From NCBI GenBank assembly GCA_964483245.1, contig CAZABP010000036.1:1-48061 (forward strand): a DNA stretch of 48,061 nucleotides, in the 5' to 3' direction. Each line of letters starts with the position of its first letter. The first letter of the stretch is position 1. This DNA comes from CAZABP01 sp964483245 (GTDB lineage Bacteria; Planctomycetota; UBA1135; UBA2386). The notes below the pieces were generated by a model. It saw only the letters and a program-made list of their open reading frames with translations. It was not told the DNA's origin and searched no databases. Positions 1-9,101 of this stretch are shown here, in pieces. A program made the translations under genes and the position numbers.

Positions 1-2
1 CT

Positions 3-953
3 AGCTCACGTCCTCGTTACCTCCTCGCTCTCGCGCCCCTCGGGCTGCTGTTCGTCCCACCACGGGTCACCGGCGTGCTGCCAGGTGAGCTCCTCGTCCC
101 TCCCAACCTGACGTCTGCGTTCCCGGCGTGCGGCAACTGCCACGATCCGCAGCCGAACGCGAATGGCCCGATGACGCTGAAGGTCACACCGGCCGATGTC
201 TCGGTGTCGCCTGGACAGAAGACGCAGTTCACGCTGGCGGTGTCCGGCGGTCCCAACCAGGGGATCGGTGGCTTCGCGATCGAGATCAACGGTGGCGCGT
301 TCAGCCCGACCGTCAACACGCGCACGCTGCCCAACGGCCGCGCCGCGACCCACACCAACAACTTCAACAGCTCGTGGACGTTCGACTGGACCGCGCCGGC
401 GACACCTGGGCTCGTGACTGCGACCGCAGCCGGGCAGTCGGTCAACGGCGACATCACGCCGACCGGGGACTCGTGGGGCTTCTTCGGGCCGAACAGCTCG
501 CAGCCCGGCACGCTGCGGCGGCTGTTCGTCAACTCGGCGAACGTCGTTCCATTCGGCAAGGGCTGCGCCGGCGCGGATGACCATGTGCTGCTGCTCGGCG
601 CGGCGGCGGATGCGCGCATCGGGCAGACGTTCACGACCGAGGCACACGCGATGCTGCCGGGTGCGCTCGCGGCCTGCGTTGTCGGGTTCAGCACGACGGT
701 CTGGAGCGGGCTCCCACTGCCGTTCGACCTCGGCCTGTTCGGATTCCCGGGCTGCTTCCTGCTGACGGATCACTTCATCGTGCAGAGCCAGGTCGCCGGC
801 GGCAGCGGCTCGGGGGGCGGGACGGCGACCTACTCCTGGGCGATCCCGAGCGACACCGCCTACCGCGGCGTCGTGTTGTACTTCCAGTCGATCGTGATCG
901 AAGGGACTCCGCGTATCGTGACCAGCAACGGACTCAGGGTCACGATCCAGTAA
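3..953 (+). CDS. Secreted choice-of-anchor-V-like protein, 5' partial
   Basis: The reading frame is open to the first bases of the window, and the first ~25 codons encode a hydrophobic stretch (YLLALAPLGLLFV) that looks like the end of a signal peptide, so the true start probably lies just outside. A GTG at 75 is possible but would drop that segment. A CxxCH motif (CGNCH, bases 129-143) is followed by a beta-rich domain resembling the Reelin-like/choice-of-anchor-V family, in which a CxxCH sits at the N-terminus of the mature protein. From about base 550 the protein has a C-terminal module (GCAG..., PLPFDLG, FPGC, TSNGLRV) shared with several other secreted proteins in the window. Likely exported and surface-associated; substrate unknown. 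The next gene follows after 17 bases, suggesting one transcript. Whether the CxxCH binds c-type haem is not decidable from sequence. Confidence 0.7.
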   Translation, partial: SSRPRYLLALAPLGLLFVPPRVTGVLPGELLVPPNLTSAFPACGNCHDPQPNANGPMTLKVTPADVSVSPGQKTQFTLAVSGGPNQGIGGFAIEINGGAFSPTVNTRTLPNGRAATHTNNFNSSWTFDWTAPATPGLVTATAAGQSVNGDITPTGDSWGFFGPNSSQPGTLRRLFVNSANVVPFGKGCAGADDHVLLLGAAADARIGQTFTTEAHAMLPGALAACVVGFSTTVWSGLPLPFDLGLFGFPGCFLLTDHFIVQSQVAGGSGSGGGTATYSWAIPSDTAYRGVVLYFQSIVIEGTPRIVTSNGLRVTIQ

Positions 954-960
954 ATCTCAC

Positions 961-965
961 AGGAG
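961..965 (+). promoter_or_regulatory. Ribosome binding site of the gene at 971
   Basis: AGGAG lies five bases before the ATG at 971 and fixes that start. It falls between the stop of the preceding gene and this start, supporting co-transcription with separate initiation. Confidence 0.6.
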
Positions 966-970
966 TCGTC

Positions 971-2056
971 ATGCTCCGCTCCATGCTCGCGCTGGCGTTG
1001 GTCGCTCCGACCGCGCTGGCGCAGGTGTTCCTCCCCGCCGGCAGCAACCGGGACACGATCGAGCTGAACGCGCGCTCGAACTATCCGCTGATGCGCACCG
1101 AGTCGCGCGCGCAGTTCCTGCTCGCGGCCAGCGAGATCGGCACCGGCGCGCGCAGTTTCACGCGGCTGGAGCTGCGCTACGACGGGCCGTCGCTGGGTGC
1201 AGCGGGTGGCGTGATCGGGAGCCTCGAGATCCTGCTCGCCAACACGAACGTGACGCCGGCGCAGAGCTCGGGCCAGTTCGCGGCGAACCTGTCGGTCCCG
1301 CCGACGCGCGTGGTGTCGGTGCAGAACCATGTGTTCGGCGCCGACGCGAGCCCGAATCCGTCGCCATGGGGCGGCCCGGGCGGCGCGCTGTCGTTCCTGT
1401 TCCAGGCGCCGTTCGCGTACCAAGGCGGCACGCTCGCAGTCGAGCTGCTTGGCGCCGGCAACGGCAACGGTGGCAACCAGCCGCACAACTGCCAGCTCGA
1501 CGCGGAACTCGATCCGCAGGCTGGTGCGCTGGATGGCAGTGCCTCGTCGAACGGCACCGGCTGCAGCGGTGCGGTGCTTGGTGTCGCGGGTCAGCTGGCA
1601 CCGGGCGGCCAGATCGCGGCGTTCGGCTCCGGCTTCGGTCCTGGCCAGCTCGCGATCCAGACGCTTGGCACCTCGCGCACGATGTGGGGCGGCATCCCAC
1701 TGCCGATCCCGCTCGATGGTCTCGGCGCGCCCGGCTGCGCGATCCTGAACGACTGGCTGCTCGACCTGCGAACGCTCGCGCTGCCGGGCGGCAACATCGA
1801 GCCGTACACGCCGGCCTGGACCTGGGCCGTGCCGGCGGACAGCGCGTTCAACGGCGTGACCGTGCAGCTACAGGCGCTCGCCGTGAAGTCCGGCGCCAAC
1901 CAGCTCGGCCTGGTCACGAGCAACAACGTGCAGGCAAGGCTCGGCACGTGGCGGCCGCTGTATCGCGGCTACGTCGCGCACTTCCATCACGAGTTCTGCG
2001 ATGCGGGTGTCGCATCGCACAGCGCGCCGCTGACGCTGGCGATGAGGCTGCACTGA
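971..2056 (+). CDS. Secreted hypothetical protein with planctomycete-type C-terminal module
   Basis: A 361-residue protein with an N-terminal signal peptide (MLRSMLALALVAPTALA, then Q). The first half is a beta-rich domain without a family I recognise. The second half carries the module shared with the preceding gene and the kelch-like proteins (WGGIPLPIPLDG, APGC, AVPADSAFNG, VTSNN). Unlike its relatives here, the module does not end the protein: about 35 residues follow, with a His/Cys-rich patch (AHFHHEFCDAG). An AGGAG precedes the ATG. Its TGA overlaps the next start by one base (TGATG), so it is probably translationally coupled to the His-rich protein at 2056. Role unknown; likely extracellular. 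Confidence 0.75.
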   Translation: MLRSMLALALVAPTALAQVFLPAGSNRDTIELNARSNYPLMRTESRAQFLLAASEIGTGARSFTRLELRYDGPSLGAAGGVIGSLEILLANTNVTPAQSSGQFAANLSVPPTRVVSVQNHVFGADASPNPSPWGGPGGALSFLFQAPFAYQGGTLAVELLGAGNGNGGNQPHNCQLDAELDPQAGALDGSASSNGTGCSGAVLGVAGQLAPGGQIAAFGSGFGPGQLAIQTLGTSRTMWGGIPLPIPLDGLGAPGCAILNDWLLDLRTLALPGGNIEPYTPAWTWAVPADSAFNGVTVQLQALAVKSGANQLGLVTSNNVQARLGTWRPLYRGYVAHFHHEFCDAGVASHSAPLTLAMRLH

Positions 2057-2958
2057 TGTCACGCTTGCATCTCGCACTCCCGCTCGCGCTGCTGCTCGGC
2101 GCGGCCATCCCCGCGCAGGGCTTCGCCAGTGATCCGACACCGGTCGCTGGTGTCGAGGGAACGGTCAAGATCTTCCACATCGGGCCGTACCTGATCCCGG
2201 CCGGTCAGGACGTGAATGGCAAGCGGCTGCCAGGCCAGTACGAACAGGTCGTGCCGGCGCCGAATCCGGGGGACGTGTTCGTCACCAACTTCGACAGCCG
2301 GATCGTCGACACCAACCGCGTCCCGCAGGATCCGGCCCAGCTGTATCTGCATCACGCCGTGCTGGTGAACCGTGGCGCGACCGATCTGACCTGCGCGCTG
2401 ATGCCGGGTGAGCGGTTCGCCGCGGCCGGCGCCGAACGCGTGCCGTTCGCGATCCCTGCCGGGCACGGCTATCGGCTGCGTGCGAGCGATCCGATCCTGT
2501 GCATCCTGCACATCCAGAACTACACGCTCGTTCCGCAGACGGTCTATTACCAGTTCTCGCTGACCGTCTCGCCCGGCACCGCGCCGCTGAAGCCGGTGCG
2601 CCCGTGGTGGCTCGACGTCGTCTATTGCACCAGCAGCTACGGTGTTCCGGTCGGCACCGGGCTGCATCAGAAGAGCCGCGACTACGTGACGCCGGCCAAG
2701 GTCACGATCCTGACGATGGGGCCGCACCTGCACTGCGGTGGCGTCAAGCTCGAGCTGATCGATACGGCTGCGAACAAGCTGATCCACGAGTTCAAGAGTC
2801 TGAACCCGTGCCCGACCGTGCTCGAGAGCGTGATCCCGAGTCCGCCGATCGTGCTGCCGGCCAACATGACCGTGACGCTGCGCGCGACGTACCAGCAGGA
2901 TCCGAAGGAGACGCTGGACGCGATGGGGATCATGCTCGGCTACGTGCTGCTCAACTGA
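2056..2958 (+). CDS. Secreted His-rich protein, SURNod19/copper monooxygenase-like
   Basis: A 300-residue protein; the ATG was chosen because it overlaps the upstream stop (TGATG) and begins a clear signal peptide (LHLALPLALLLGAAIPAQG). Motifs include LYLHHAVLVN (His99-His100), His152 in CILHIQNY, and GPHLHCGG (His224, His226). Paired histidines in such contexts are seen in the SURNod19 family and in the ascorbate-dependent copper monooxygenase (PHM/DBM) fold, so a periplasmic or surface copper-binding role is plausible. Assignment is by motif appearance only. It ends the (+) tandem; the opposing macroglobulin gene ends 8 bases further on, so the two genes converge with almost no spacer. Confidence 0.6.
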   Translation: MSRLHLALPLALLLGAAIPAQGFASDPTPVAGVEGTVKIFHIGPYLIPAGQDVNGKRLPGQYEQVVPAPNPGDVFVTNFDSRIVDTNRVPQDPAQLYLHHAVLVNRGATDLTCALMPGERFAAAGAERVPFAIPAGHGYRLRASDPILCILHIQNYTLVPQTVYYQFSLTVSPGTAPLKPVRPWWLDVVYCTSSYGVPVGTGLHQKSRDYVTPAKVTILTMGPHLHCGGVKLELIDTAANKLIHEFKSLNPCPTVLESVIPSPPIVLPANMTVTLRATYQQDPKETLDAMGIMLGYVLLN

Positions 2959-2966
2959 ACAGCCTC

Positions 2967-5900
2967 TCAGCGCGCCTGCGCGGGGCCGACCCCGCGCAGC
3001 GCGCGCATCCCGAGCAGCGTCGCCGATTCGCGAGGGGTCCACGTACCCGCGAGCGGCTGGCGGGCCGCGCGCCGGAGCACCGCGAGCCACGGCAGGTCCG
3101 TGCGCGGCGCCAGCGTCGCCGGGTCGAGCCCGAGCTCGCCGGCGAACTGCGCGACGTGCTCGCGCGCGACATCGCCGGCGCGGATCTGCGCCAGCAGGTA
3201 TGCGACGCCTGCTTCCGATTCGCACAGCGCGTCGATTGCGCTCTCTTCGTCGTCGTGGCGCCGGGCATGGCGCCACACCGCAGCGCAGACGTCCGCATCC
3301 GCGGACCGTGGCAGCGTCGGCAGCTCCTGCGGCGCCCGGTCGAGCAGCTCGATCAGCTCTCGTGGCTGCAGGCGCGTGTAGACGACGCGCCACTCGGCGT
3401 AGTTGGGCAGCGCATCCTGCGCGGCCAGCAGCTCCGGCACGGATCCTGCGCGCGCGATCACTGGACGCACGAGTGCGCATAGCAGCTCACCTTCGTCCTC
3501 GAACGGTTCCGGCAGCGCATCGATCCCGACCAGCAGCCGCACTGCCGTCGCCGCATCGCGATCGCCGAGCGCCGCTGCGGCGCGCCAGAGTTGCCAGGTC
3601 GGGTCGTTGCGCAGCGCGGCTGGCAGCGCCGTCTCGCCGCGTGCGCGCAGGGCCAGCACCAACACCAGCCGCCACTCCGGCATCGGTGCGATCGCGAGCT
3701 CCTGCAGCAGCGCGGCGGTCGGGATCGGCGACGCCGCGATGCGCGCGGCGAGCCTCACGTGCGGCCCGGCATCGTCGTCGAAGTCCGTACGGATCGACTC
3801 GCCGATGCGCTGGAAACCCTCCAGCGTCACCGCCTGCCAGAGTTTTTCCGGCAGCTCCGCCTCGAGCATGTCGATCTGGTCGTGGACGAACTGCGGATCC
3901 CGCAGCCGCACCGCGAGCTCGGCACGGCCGGCTTCGCTGCGGCAGAGCAGCGGAATGATCCCGGCGTCGAGCTCCAGGTACTGGCAGGCCAGGATCACGG
4001 CCGGCGGCAGCCGCTGCTGCTCCGCGGCAGGCAGCAGTGTGAACGCGGTCCAACGCAGGTCGACGTCCGGGTCGGCGAGCATGCGCAGCAACGCGGCGCA
4101 GAGGTCCGGATCCTGCACGGGCGCTTCGAGCAGCTCGAGCAGGTCGCTGCGTTGCTGGTGCGATTCCTCGAGGGCGCGCGGGAGCAGAAGCGCGACCGCC
4201 CGCTCGCGCGCATCACGGTCGGCCCAGAGGCCGACCGCCTGCCCGAGCTCGAAGATCGTCCAGGAATCGAACTCGTCCGCTCGCAACTGCCGCAGCAGCG
4301 CGGACGTGAACTGCCGCTGCAGTGCTGCGAGCCGCTCGCGCAACGACACGCGCCAGCCCCGCTGCGACGTCGAGAGGTCCGGGTCCTCAGGATCCAGGTA
4401 CCTCAGCAGCTTGCCGAGCTGCACGAGCCAAGGCAGGTTCTCGCGCGATGGCTGCAGGCGCGCGCATTCGGCCAGCAGGGTCTCGATCTGCCGTTGCGTG
4501 GCGGCGTCCGGCGTCCGTTCCAGGCTCCAGGCGGACCAGATCGCATCGTCGAACGCTTCGATCGCCGTCGGCAACCGGAGATCGGTCGGCCATGGCGCGG
4601 GGGGATGGGGCGTCTCCTTCGCCGGGCGGCAGGTCACCACACTCGGAGCCGCAACTGCGCCGTCCACGGCGATGACCGTGACGAAACCGCCCGCGGTCCC
4701 GCCATCCAGCCCGGCTGCGTACATCGGCGCCGCGGTGGTCGGAGGCCAGAGCACCCGCCCGGTCATCGTCGGCTGCACCGGGATCGTGCGCGTGAAGTTC
4801 TGCCCTGGACCCAGCGTGCAGGCGAATGCGACCCGATCGTCGAACCGGTCCACGTCGGCTGGCACGAGCGGGATCTCGAAGCCGGCCGGCAGCGGGCATT
4901 CGACGACGACGTAGCTCATCGCGACCGGCGCGCGGAGGCGCAAGCGCAGTTCGTACACCTGTCCGAGCTGCAGCGGTCCCGCCACGGCGACGAGGTCCGG
5001 CCCGGCTGCGCCTGGCTTCGGCGTCGCGTGGACCCGGCGCAAGCACAGCTCGCGTTCGACCTGGATCGGCGTGGCCCAGGCGCGGTGGTCGCTCGCGCGC
5101 GCGCTGCGCTCGCTGGTCACGCGCACCAACAGCGGCATTCCGGCCGGGCCGCGGACCTGCAGGTCGGCAGCCTGCCTGAAGCGCGTCGTTGCGAGCTCCG
5201 CCTTTGCGTCGAACCGGAGCTCGCGCTGCTCGGGCCCGGCATGCAGCGTGACCGTCCCCGGTTGCGGCGTCGCGGGGGGCAGCGCACGTGCGAGCGCTGT
5301 CAGCGCGCAGGCCTGTGCATACGTCGAACCCTGGCCACGCAGGCAGGCGAGCAGCAGCTCGGCGGCACGCTGGTCGGTCGTTGCCCGGTCGGCGCCGAGC
5401 AGCAGGTCCAGCTCGAGCTGCAGCGCGGCGACGGCGAGCGGGTCTTCGCCCGGCAGGCGGTCGCCGGTCTGCGCCGGTGACTCCGCCTGCGCCGACTTCT
5501 GCCGGCAGCGGCGCGCGGCGTCGGGAGCGCCGGCGCCGTGCAGCGCAAGGCCCAGACGCGCGAGCAGGCCCGGCGGCAGGTCGTTGCGCAGCGCCAGCGA
5601 GGACACGGCACGCAGCAGTTCCGGATCGGCCGGCGCGAGCCGCAGTGCGCCGGCGACCAGCTCGCCAGCCGTGATCCCGGCGCGGTCGTTCAGCACCGTC
5701 GCCTGGTGGGCGTGACGGATCGCAGCGCGGAACGGGCCGCTGCGCGGATCGAAGTGCAGCCCGACCGCTGCCGGCTCGAGCCCGCCGTCGCGTAGCAGCG
5801 CGAGCCCGTGCAGCACGAGCGCAGACATGTACGGCTCCGGCTCGCCGCCGGGCCAGAACGAGAACGTGCCGTCGCCGCGCTGCAGCTCGCGCATCCGCGC

Positions 5901-8900
5901 GAGGCCGCGGCGCAGCCGCTCGCGGTAGCCGTCGTCCATCGCCGGCAGCGCGGCGCCGTTGGCGCGGGCGCTGCGCGCGGCCGCGAGGTACGGCAGCAGC
6001 TTGCTGAGCGTCTGCTCGACGCAGCCGTACGGGTACTGCGCGAGGTCCTGTTCGATCCGCCGCCACGCAGCAGCACCGCCCTGCAGCAGGTCGACACGCA
6101 TGCCGCAGGACGGATCGCAGCCCTCCGGCAGCGGGAGCGTCAGCTCCTGCTCACCGAGCATGGCAACGTGCAGCGGATGCGTGACTGCGTCGCGCAGGAC
6201 CGGCAGCGCGCGCTCCGACCGGTCGGCGTGGTCACCGAGCGTGACTCCGAGCGCGAGCTTCGCGTCGCCGGCCTGCACCGCGCGCAGCGGCAGCAGCGTG
6301 CGGGCGACCTGCCCGGCAGCGAGTCGGACCTGCTGCGAGACGGTTCCGAGCTGCAGGGCTGCACCTTCGACGCCGGCCGTGACCGAACCCGAATCGCTCT
6401 TCGCATCTGCGTCCGCGGCGCGGTCGATCGCCAGCGGAAGCTCGATCGCGTCGCCGGCGCGGAGCACGCGCGGCAGCAACGGCTCCACCGCGAGTGGCAG
6501 CCGCGTGTCGAGCGCGCGGCGTTCGACGAACGAGACGCCGTCCGGCGCGATGCCCACCAGCGTGACGCGCCAGGTCGTCAGGTCGTCCGGCAGCGTGAAG
6601 CGGATCGTCGCGACACCGTCGTCGCCGGCGACCACGGTCGTGAACGCGGCGGTGGCGCGGAAGTCGTCTCGTAGCTGCGCGCCCTTGCCGTCGCCGGGCG
6701 CCGGGAACCCGGCGGCTGGGAGGCCCTGCGGCCTGGAGGAATCCCAACTCTGTCGATCGAGCCGCGGGATCCTGCCATCCTCGAGCATCGATTCGAGCAA
6801 CTCTGCCACCGTGCCTGCCGGCGGCGTGCTCATCGTGCTCCACCCCGGGTACGGCACCGACGGCCGCAGGGCGACGTTCGGATCCCAGGTCCGATCCTCG
6901 GCCAGCGCGAAGATCCGCTCGTCGACGATCGACGCTGTCACGATCGTGCCGGTGGTGCCCGTCGAGACGCGGCAGACGACTTCGGACCCTGGCCGCGCCC
7001 GCGGCGGAAGCTGGATCGCGGGCGGCTGCGCGGCGTGCAGCGCCACGGCGACGCGCTCCACAGTGCGCCCCTCGTGCGTCGCTGCGACGAGATCCAGGTA
7101 CGGCCAGTCGGACCGCAGCACTTCGACCGAAGCGCTGCCCTGCCCGCGCTCGTCCAGCTCGACCGTGCGCGCTCGAGCGCGTTGACCGCGTCCGGCGGCC
7201 AGCAGCACGCGAGCGTTCGGCTTGCCGCGCAGTCGCACGTGGCACTCGGCGCCGACGGCCGTCGGATCGGCCTCGACGAGGATCGGCAGCCACGAGGGCA
7301 GCGATGTCACGTCGGGCTCGGCCCCATCGCCAGCAGCTCGCACGCTGAGTCGATGCACCTGCTCGAGCTGCTGGCCGTCCGGAGTCGTCACTGCGAACGA
7401 GATCACGATCGTGCTCTCCGCGCGCCCCTGCAGTGGGATCCGCAGCGTGGCACGGCCATCCGGGCCGGTGTGCAGCTCGTATTCCTCGTCGTGCCAACCT
7501 TCCCACCATGACGTGACCTTCGCATGCACCAGCAGGTGCGCGGCGGATCCGCCCGACGGCCACTGCGCGCGCAGCACGATCTCGGCGACGCCGGGGCCGC
7601 GTTCGACTTCGTCCGGTCCTTCGACCGCCAGCAGCGCGGCAGGGCGCTGGTAGTGCTGGACGGTGGCGAGACTCCAATCGAACCGACTGCGTGCGTCGTC
7701 CCGTTCACCTGCAACCGCGATGCGGAATGCGATCGACTGCCCTGGCTCGGCGTACTCCGACAGCTCGCACGTGAACGGAAACACTCCGTGCTCGTCCGTC
7801 TGCCCGTGCAATGTCGCCTCCTCCGTCGTCGAGCGGAGCACGGTCACCGTGATCGGTTGGCCTGGCGCTGGTGCCGTACTCGGCACGGCCTCGAGCGCGA
7901 TGCCATCCCATGTGCACCTGCGCAGCACGACGCGTCCGTGGATCCGCTCACCGCCGCGGTACAGCGGCCGGTCGACCATCACGTGCGCGAGCCACTCGGT
8001 CCGCGGCTCGTCGGCGCGGCGTGCCATCGGAACGCGCAGCCATGCTGAGCCCGCCGGGCCGTGCATGACGAGCTCGCGCTCGTCCGCTGCGCCGCCCGGG
8101 ATCGAGAGCACCGCTGGCGCTCCGCGCACTGCACCCTGCGCGAGCCGCGCACCAGCCGCCGACAGCTCCCAGCTCGCCGGAGTCGGCCCCCCAGGATCGA
8201 CCGGTGCCAGCACCAACACGCCATCGTCGACGAGCCCGATCACGTCCAGCTCGGATGCCTCGACGACGCGCAGGCCGCGCCATGGCCCGTCCGCCGACGA
8301 GAGCTCGAGCAGCCAGGAACCGCGCGCGAGGACCGGCAACGCCGCCGTCCCATCGCCGCGTAGTTCACATTCCCACGCCGGGGCCCCGAGCCGATCCACC
8401 TGATGCCAGTCGAGCCGCCCGAGCGGGCAGCGGTACGCGCGCAACCAGAGAGGCTGCGCGAGCTCGCGCGGCAGCGCGATCGGCGCATCCACCGACACGC
8501 GTGCCGGCCACAGCCCGTAGCGCGACACCGTCGCGAGCCGCAGCAACCGCTGCGCTTGCTGCAGCGTCGCACTGGCCGGCGCCGCCGTGGCGCGCTCGTC
8601 GGCCAGCTCCGCCATGGCGCGGACGACCGGCGCCAGCGCTTCGACTTCGGTCGACTCCGAGCGCTCGTCACGATCCTCGATCGACGTCCACTCGGCGAGC
8701 TCCGGCACCGCAGCATCCCGGTCCATCAGCAGCAGCGCTGCGGCCGCTCCGGCCAACAACGCGGCATCCGCCTCGGCTTCGCCGCGGTGCAACGACGCAA
8801 CCGCCAGCATCGCCGCCGGGCGCTGTGCCAGCGGCAGCAGGGCAGCCTGCAGCCGTGCCCGCGCCGCGGGCAGCTCGACGCGCGCCACCGCGCGTGCGGC

Positions 8901-9011
8901 GGCATCGAAGTCGCGCCGCAACAGCGCCTGCGTGCACTCCTCCGCCGGGTCCTGCGCGACCAGCACGCCGGCGACGCCGAGAGTGCCGAACAACCTGAGC
9001 AGCGGTGCCAT
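2967..9011 (-). CDS. Bacterial alpha-2-macroglobulin with thioester and long helical C-terminal extension
   Basis: A 2014-residue exported protein (signal peptide LLRLFGTLGVAGVLVA; no lipobox Cys, so not the usual lipoprotein form). An MG2-type motif (VDRPLYRGGERIHG) lies near residue 345. The A2M-domain signature (DDFRATAAFTTVV, then LPDDLTTWRVTLVG) lies near 780-820. The thioester motif YPYGCVEQT has Cys997 and Gln1000 intact. The typical bacterial A2M C-terminal domain (LPAGFE..., PPTTAAPMYAAGL) lies near 1380-1470. Residues ~1475-2014 are Leu/Ala/Arg-rich and helical, HEAT/ARM-like in appearance, and beyond the family's usual end. Bacterial A2Ms are thought to trap foreign proteases covalently near the envelope. 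It follows the MoxR-DUF58-transglutaminase genes on the same strand after 90 bases. No pbpC, a common partner, is present. Confidence 0.92.
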   Translation of the reverse strand: MAPLLRLFGTLGVAGVLVAQDPAEECTQALLRRDFDAAARAVARVELPAARARLQAALLPLAQRPAAMLAVASLHRGEAEADAALLAGAAAALLLMDRDAAVPELAEWTSIEDRDERSESTEVEALAPVVRAMAELADERATAAPASATLQQAQRLLRLATVSRYGLWPARVSVDAPIALPRELAQPLWLRAYRCPLGRLDWHQVDRLGAPAWECELRGDGTAALPVLARGSWLLELSSADGPWRGLRVVEASELDVIGLVDDGVLVLAPVDPGGPTPASWELSAAGARLAQGAVRGAPAVLSIPGGAADERELVMHGPAGSAWLRVPMARRADEPRTEWLAHVMVDRPLYRGGERIHGRVVLRRCTWDGIALEAVPSTAPAPGQPITVTVLRSTTEEATLHGQTDEHGVFPFTCELSEYAEPGQSIAFRIAVAGERDDARSRFDWSLATVQHYQRPAALLAVEGPDEVERGPGVAEIVLRAQWPSGGSAAHLLVHAKVTSWWEGWHDEEYELHTGPDGRATLRIPLQGRAESTIVISFAVTTPDGQQLEQVHRLSVRAAGDGAEPDVTSLPSWLPILVEADPTAVGAECHVRLRGKPNARVLLAAGRGQRARARTVELDERGQGSASVEVLRSDWPYLDLVAATHEGRTVERVAVALHAAQPPAIQLPPRARPGSEVVCRVSTGTTGTIVTASIVDERIFALAEDRTWDPNVALRPSVPYPGWSTMSTPPAGTVAELLESMLEDGRIPRLDRQSWDSSRPQGLPAAGFPAPGDGKGAQLRDDFRATAAFTTVVAGDDGVATIRFTLPDDLTTWRVTLVGIAPDGVSFVERRALDTRLPLAVEPLLPRVLRAGDAIELPLAIDRAADADAKSDSGSVTAGVEGAALQLGTVSQQVRLAAGQVARTLLPLRAVQAGDAKLALGVTLGDHADRSERALPVLRDAVTHPLHVAMLGEQELTLPLPEGCDPSCGMRVDLLQGGAAAWRRIEQDLAQYPYGCVEQTLSKLLPYLAAARSARANGAALPAMDDGYRERLRRGLARMRELQRGDGTFSFWPGGEPEPYMSALVLHGLALLRDGGLEPAAVGLHFDPRSGPFRAAIRHAHQATVLNDRAGITAGELVAGALRLAPADPELLRAVSSLALRNDLPPGLLARLGLALHGAGAPDAARRCRQKSAQAESPAQTGDRLPGEDPLAVAALQLELDLLLGADRATTDQRAAELLLACLRGQGSTYAQACALTALARALPPATPQPGTVTLHAGPEQRELRFDAKAELATTRFRQAADLQVRGPAGMPLLVRVTSERSARASDHRAWATPIQVERELCLRRVHATPKPGAAGPDLVAVAGPLQLGQVYELRLRLRAPVAMSYVVVECPLPAGFEIPLVPADVDRFDDRVAFACTLGPGQNFTRTIPVQPTMTGRVLWPPTTAAPMYAAGLDGGTAGGFVTVIAVDGAVAAPSVVTCRPAKETPHPPAPWPTDLRLPTAIEAFDDAIWSAWSLERTPDAATQRQIETLLAECARLQPSRENLPWLVQLGKLLRYLDPEDPDLSTSQRGWRVSLRERLAALQRQFTSALLRQLRADEFDSWTIFELGQAVGLWADRDARERAVALLLPRALEESHQQRSDLLELLEAPVQDPDLCAALLRMLADPDVDLRWTAFTLLPAAEQQRLPPAVILACQYLELDAGIIPLLCRSEAGRAELAVRLRDPQFVHDQIDMLEAELPEKLWQAVTLEGFQRIGESIRTDFDDDAGPHVRLAARIAASPIPTAALLQELAIAPMPEWRLVLVLALRARGETALPAALRNDPTWQLWRAAAALGDRDAATAVRLLVGIDALPEPFEDEGELLCALVRPVIARAGSVPELLAAQDALPNYAEWRVVYTRLQPRELIELLDRAPQELPTLPRSADADVCAAVWRHARRHDDEESAIDALCESEAGVAYLLAQIRAGDVAREHVAQFAGELGLDPATLAPRTDLPWLAVLRRAARQPLAGTWTPRESATLLGMRALRGVGPAQAR

Positions 9012-9101
9012 GCGGACCGGCCGCCGAGCGAGCGGCGTGCCTCAGTGCCCAGAGCGCACGCCGGCGCGCGCTTCGCAGCCCCTGTTACGGTCGCGTATCA
9101 G

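Noticed and set aside
3403..4914. Long open frame on the + strand opposite the macroglobulin gene (also 3591-5480 and 8403-11204)
   Set aside because: Arg/Ser/Gln/His-rich translations without domains; artefacts of high GC opposite genuine genes on the minus strand.
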